DNA from: Lachnospiraceae bacterium UBA1201 | GTDB taxonomy: Bacteria > Bacillota > Clostridia > Lachnospirales > Lachnospiraceae | Length of the DNA: 7,285 nucleotides | Assembly (NCBI GenBank): GCA_002309675.1 | Contig: DBXX01000114.1 | Coordinates: forward strand, 3,748 to 11,032 | Direction: 5' to 3' | Shown: positions 5,892-7,285 of the stretch, piece by piece | Layout of the letters: every line of letters starts with the position of its first letter | Position numbering within the stretch: position 1 is the first letter of the stretch | Translations under genes and position numbers: made by a program | The notes under the pieces: generated by a model | Told to the model about the DNA's origin: nothing | Database searches by the model: none | What the model saw: only the letters and a program-made list of their open reading frames with translations

Positions 5892-5898
5892 AAGGTGA
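5892..5898 (+). promoter_or_regulatory. Ribosome binding site of the CapA gene
   Basis: AAAGGTGA ends 4 nt before ATG 5903, with the AAGG core 7 nt away. It lies in the 27-nt gap after the DUF3160 stop, which contains neither a terminator nor a promoter, supporting co-transcription. Confidence 0.6.
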
Positions 5899-5902
5899 GC
5901 TT

Positions 5903-7285
5903 ATGAGCAAACCCTTAAAATGTATTATGATATGTGCAGCGGCGATGGTCATCATTGCCGTTGCCGTACTATTATCGAAACAGAAACATGAGCCTGTGCG
6001 ACCGTCGGAGGAAGTGGGTTCGGTGGATGATCCGGACTATACGATCATCGCGATCACCGATGTGGCGCCTCCGGTTACGGAGGAGGTCGCGAATCCGGCT
6101 ACCCCCTCGGAGTCTGCAGAGCCCGCGGCGGCGACTGCGACAAACGAGCCGCCGGCCTCTGAGGACGAGATTCCTTCCTGGGTCGAATGGCAGAGTGTCG
6201 CGACCGATTTCGCGGACGGCTTCGCCGTGCTGAAGGACCGGAAGGCGACTTTATATTCGGATGCCTCGTGCGAGACGGTACTTTGGACCGGCGACGAAGA
6301 CTGGGTGTTTCAGGACATGGTAGTCAAAGACCTGGACCGCGACGGAGCGGAGGAGATCATTTTTCTGCTCTGGAAGCGCGGAAACTACGGCCGGTCCAAA
6401 CCGTTCTGGGCTGAGAAAGACACCGATCGGTTGGGACAACATATTTTTATCTATTCGTATGATTTGGAACGCCCCATTCGAATGCGGGCCATCTGGATGT
6501 CTTCGGAGACCAAATTCGAGATCGACTCCATCGCTTCAGGGAAGAACGATATGCTGCTTCTCAATGTGAGAAAGCACGGACCACAGCTCTGGAGGTGGAA
6601 GGATTTCGGCATCAAATATGTCGAAGATGCCGAGCCCTCAAAGCTTCGTTTGCTGTGTGCCGGGGACAATCTGATACATTTGCAGCTGCTGAAGCAGGAC
6701 CGAAGCGGAGCGGCGTTGTATGAAAAAATCGCGCCAACGATTCGGGAGGCAGACATCGCGGCGATCAATCTCGAGACGATCCTGGTGGAAGATGACGGAG
6801 CGGTCAGCAACTATCCGAGGTTCGGAACGCCACTCGGCGTGGGTGAATCCCTCGCGAACGCCGGCTTTGACGTGATGAACCTGGCGAACAACCATGTTCT
6901 GGATAAGGGCAGCTACGGTGTTGACACCACCATACGGTTCCTACAGGAACTGGGGATCCGGTGCTTCGGAGCGACGCAAACCACGGGCTATACCGGAAGT
7001 TACAAAGACAGTGTGGCCTTTGTCGAGAAAAATGGCATCAAGGTGGCATTCCTCGGTTATACCTATGGTATGAACGGACTGGAGTGCCCGGCAGAGTTTC
7101 CGTATATGGTGGAGACTTTGAAGGATAAGGAACGTATGATCCGCCAGATCGAATATGCCCGCGAGCGGGCGGACGTGGTCGTGGTCTACGCCCACTGGGG
7201 GCAGGAGTACGAGACGGAACCGAATGTCATACAGAGAGGAATGGCGAAGTTTTTCGCAGAGCATCAGGTGGACATCGTGATCGGG
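5903..7285 (+). CDS. CapA family protein (PGA_cap domain) with N-terminal FG-GAP-like region; 3' truncated
   Basis: The frame starts at ATG 5903 and is still open at the right edge, giving 461 residues. Residues about 7-25 are a signal anchor, and about 30-90 an acidic Pro/Ala/Thr linker. Next comes a region with DLDRDGAEEIIFLLW (143-157), a DxDxDG loop as in FG-GAP/VCBS repeats, then KRGNYGRSKPFW and GQHIFIYSYD, which I recall upstream of CapA domains in Clostridia. The CapA domain begins at about 248 (LRLLCAGDNLIH) with NLET (289-292), NLANNHVLDKG (326-336), IKVAFLGYTYGMNG and VVVYAHWGQEY (426-436); D255, H259, E291, N330, H331 and H431 are likely metal or active-site residues of this metallophosphatase-like fold. 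The family includes CapA of poly-gamma-glutamate capsule synthesis, but no capB or capC is in view, so that role is not claimed. It follows DUF3160 in a likely operon. Confidence 0.9.
   Translation, partial: MSKPLKCIMICAAAMVIIAVAVLLSKQKHEPVRPSEEVGSVDDPDYTIIAITDVAPPVTEEVANPATPSESAEPAAATATNEPPASEDEIPSWVEWQSVATDFADGFAVLKDRKATLYSDASCETVLWTGDEDWVFQDMVVKDLDRDGAEEIIFLLWKRGNYGRSKPFWAEKDTDRLGQHIFIYSYDLERPIRMRAIWMSSETKFEIDSIASGKNDMLLLNVRKHGPQLWRWKDFGIKYVEDAEPSKLRLLCAGDNLIHLQLLKQDRSGAALYEKIAPTIREADIAAINLETILVEDDGAVSNYPRFGTPLGVGESLANAGFDVMNLANNHVLDKGSYGVDTTIRFLQELGIRCFGATQTTGYTGSYKDSVAFVEKNGIKVAFLGYTYGMNGLECPAEFPYMVETLKDKERMIRQIEYARERADVVVVYAHWGQEYETEPNVIQRGMAKFFAEHQVDIVIG

Noticed and set aside
5934..6414. 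Two plus-strand open frames very rich in Arg, Ser and Pro or Gly
   Set aside because: They are out-of-frame readings of the GC-rich linker and FG-GAP-like region of the CapA gene, whose own frame is open from 5903 to the window end.

Overview
The window looks like chromosomal DNA from a Gram-positive Clostridia bacterium, most likely Lachnospiraceae or Oscillospiraceae of gut or rumen type. This is inferred from the strong AGGAG-type ribosome binding sites, roughly balanced base composition, an XRE regulator with a long helical C-terminus, and surface proteins with a short N-terminal anchor followed by a Thr/Glu/Ala/Pro linker (TEAPTEE style). No rRNA, tRNA, CRISPR array or transposase was seen, and all recognisable genes are on the + strand.

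Left part (1-1705), accessory in character: the 3' end of a gene resembling Imm1-type immunity proteins (1-222); a GNAT acetyltransferase (start preferred at 252); a 17-codon open frame with a very good ribosome binding site that may be a gene stub (879-932); and a soluble putative zinc metallopeptidase with HEDTH and a downstream glutamate, starting at TTG (968-1705). These genes are closely spaced and may be co-transcribed, but they do not form a recognised pathway.

Middle (1706-3313): an intergenic stretch with a direct repeat of CACTTAA and a weak promoter leads into an XRE-family regulator with a TPR-like C-terminus (1835-2977). It is followed by a 336-bp AT-rich intergenic region. The right half of that region holds a helically phased series of TGTT(A/G)C-like hexamers, a convincing sigma-A-type promoter (TTGACT, 17 bp, TATGCT) and a perfect 10-bp inverted repeat just downstream of the -10 box.

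Right part (3314-7285): a probable two-gene operon for extracytoplasmic proteins. The first gene encodes an 853-residue membrane-anchored DUF3160 protein of unknown function. The second, 27 nt further on, encodes a membrane-anchored CapA-family (PGA_cap) protein that runs off the right edge and carries an FG-GAP/VCBS-like region before its CapA domain. Shared anchor-plus-linker design, tight spacing and one elaborate promoter suggest that the two proteins act together at the cell surface. The regulated DUF3160-CapA unit is the most interesting part of the window; its biochemical role cannot be read from the sequence.
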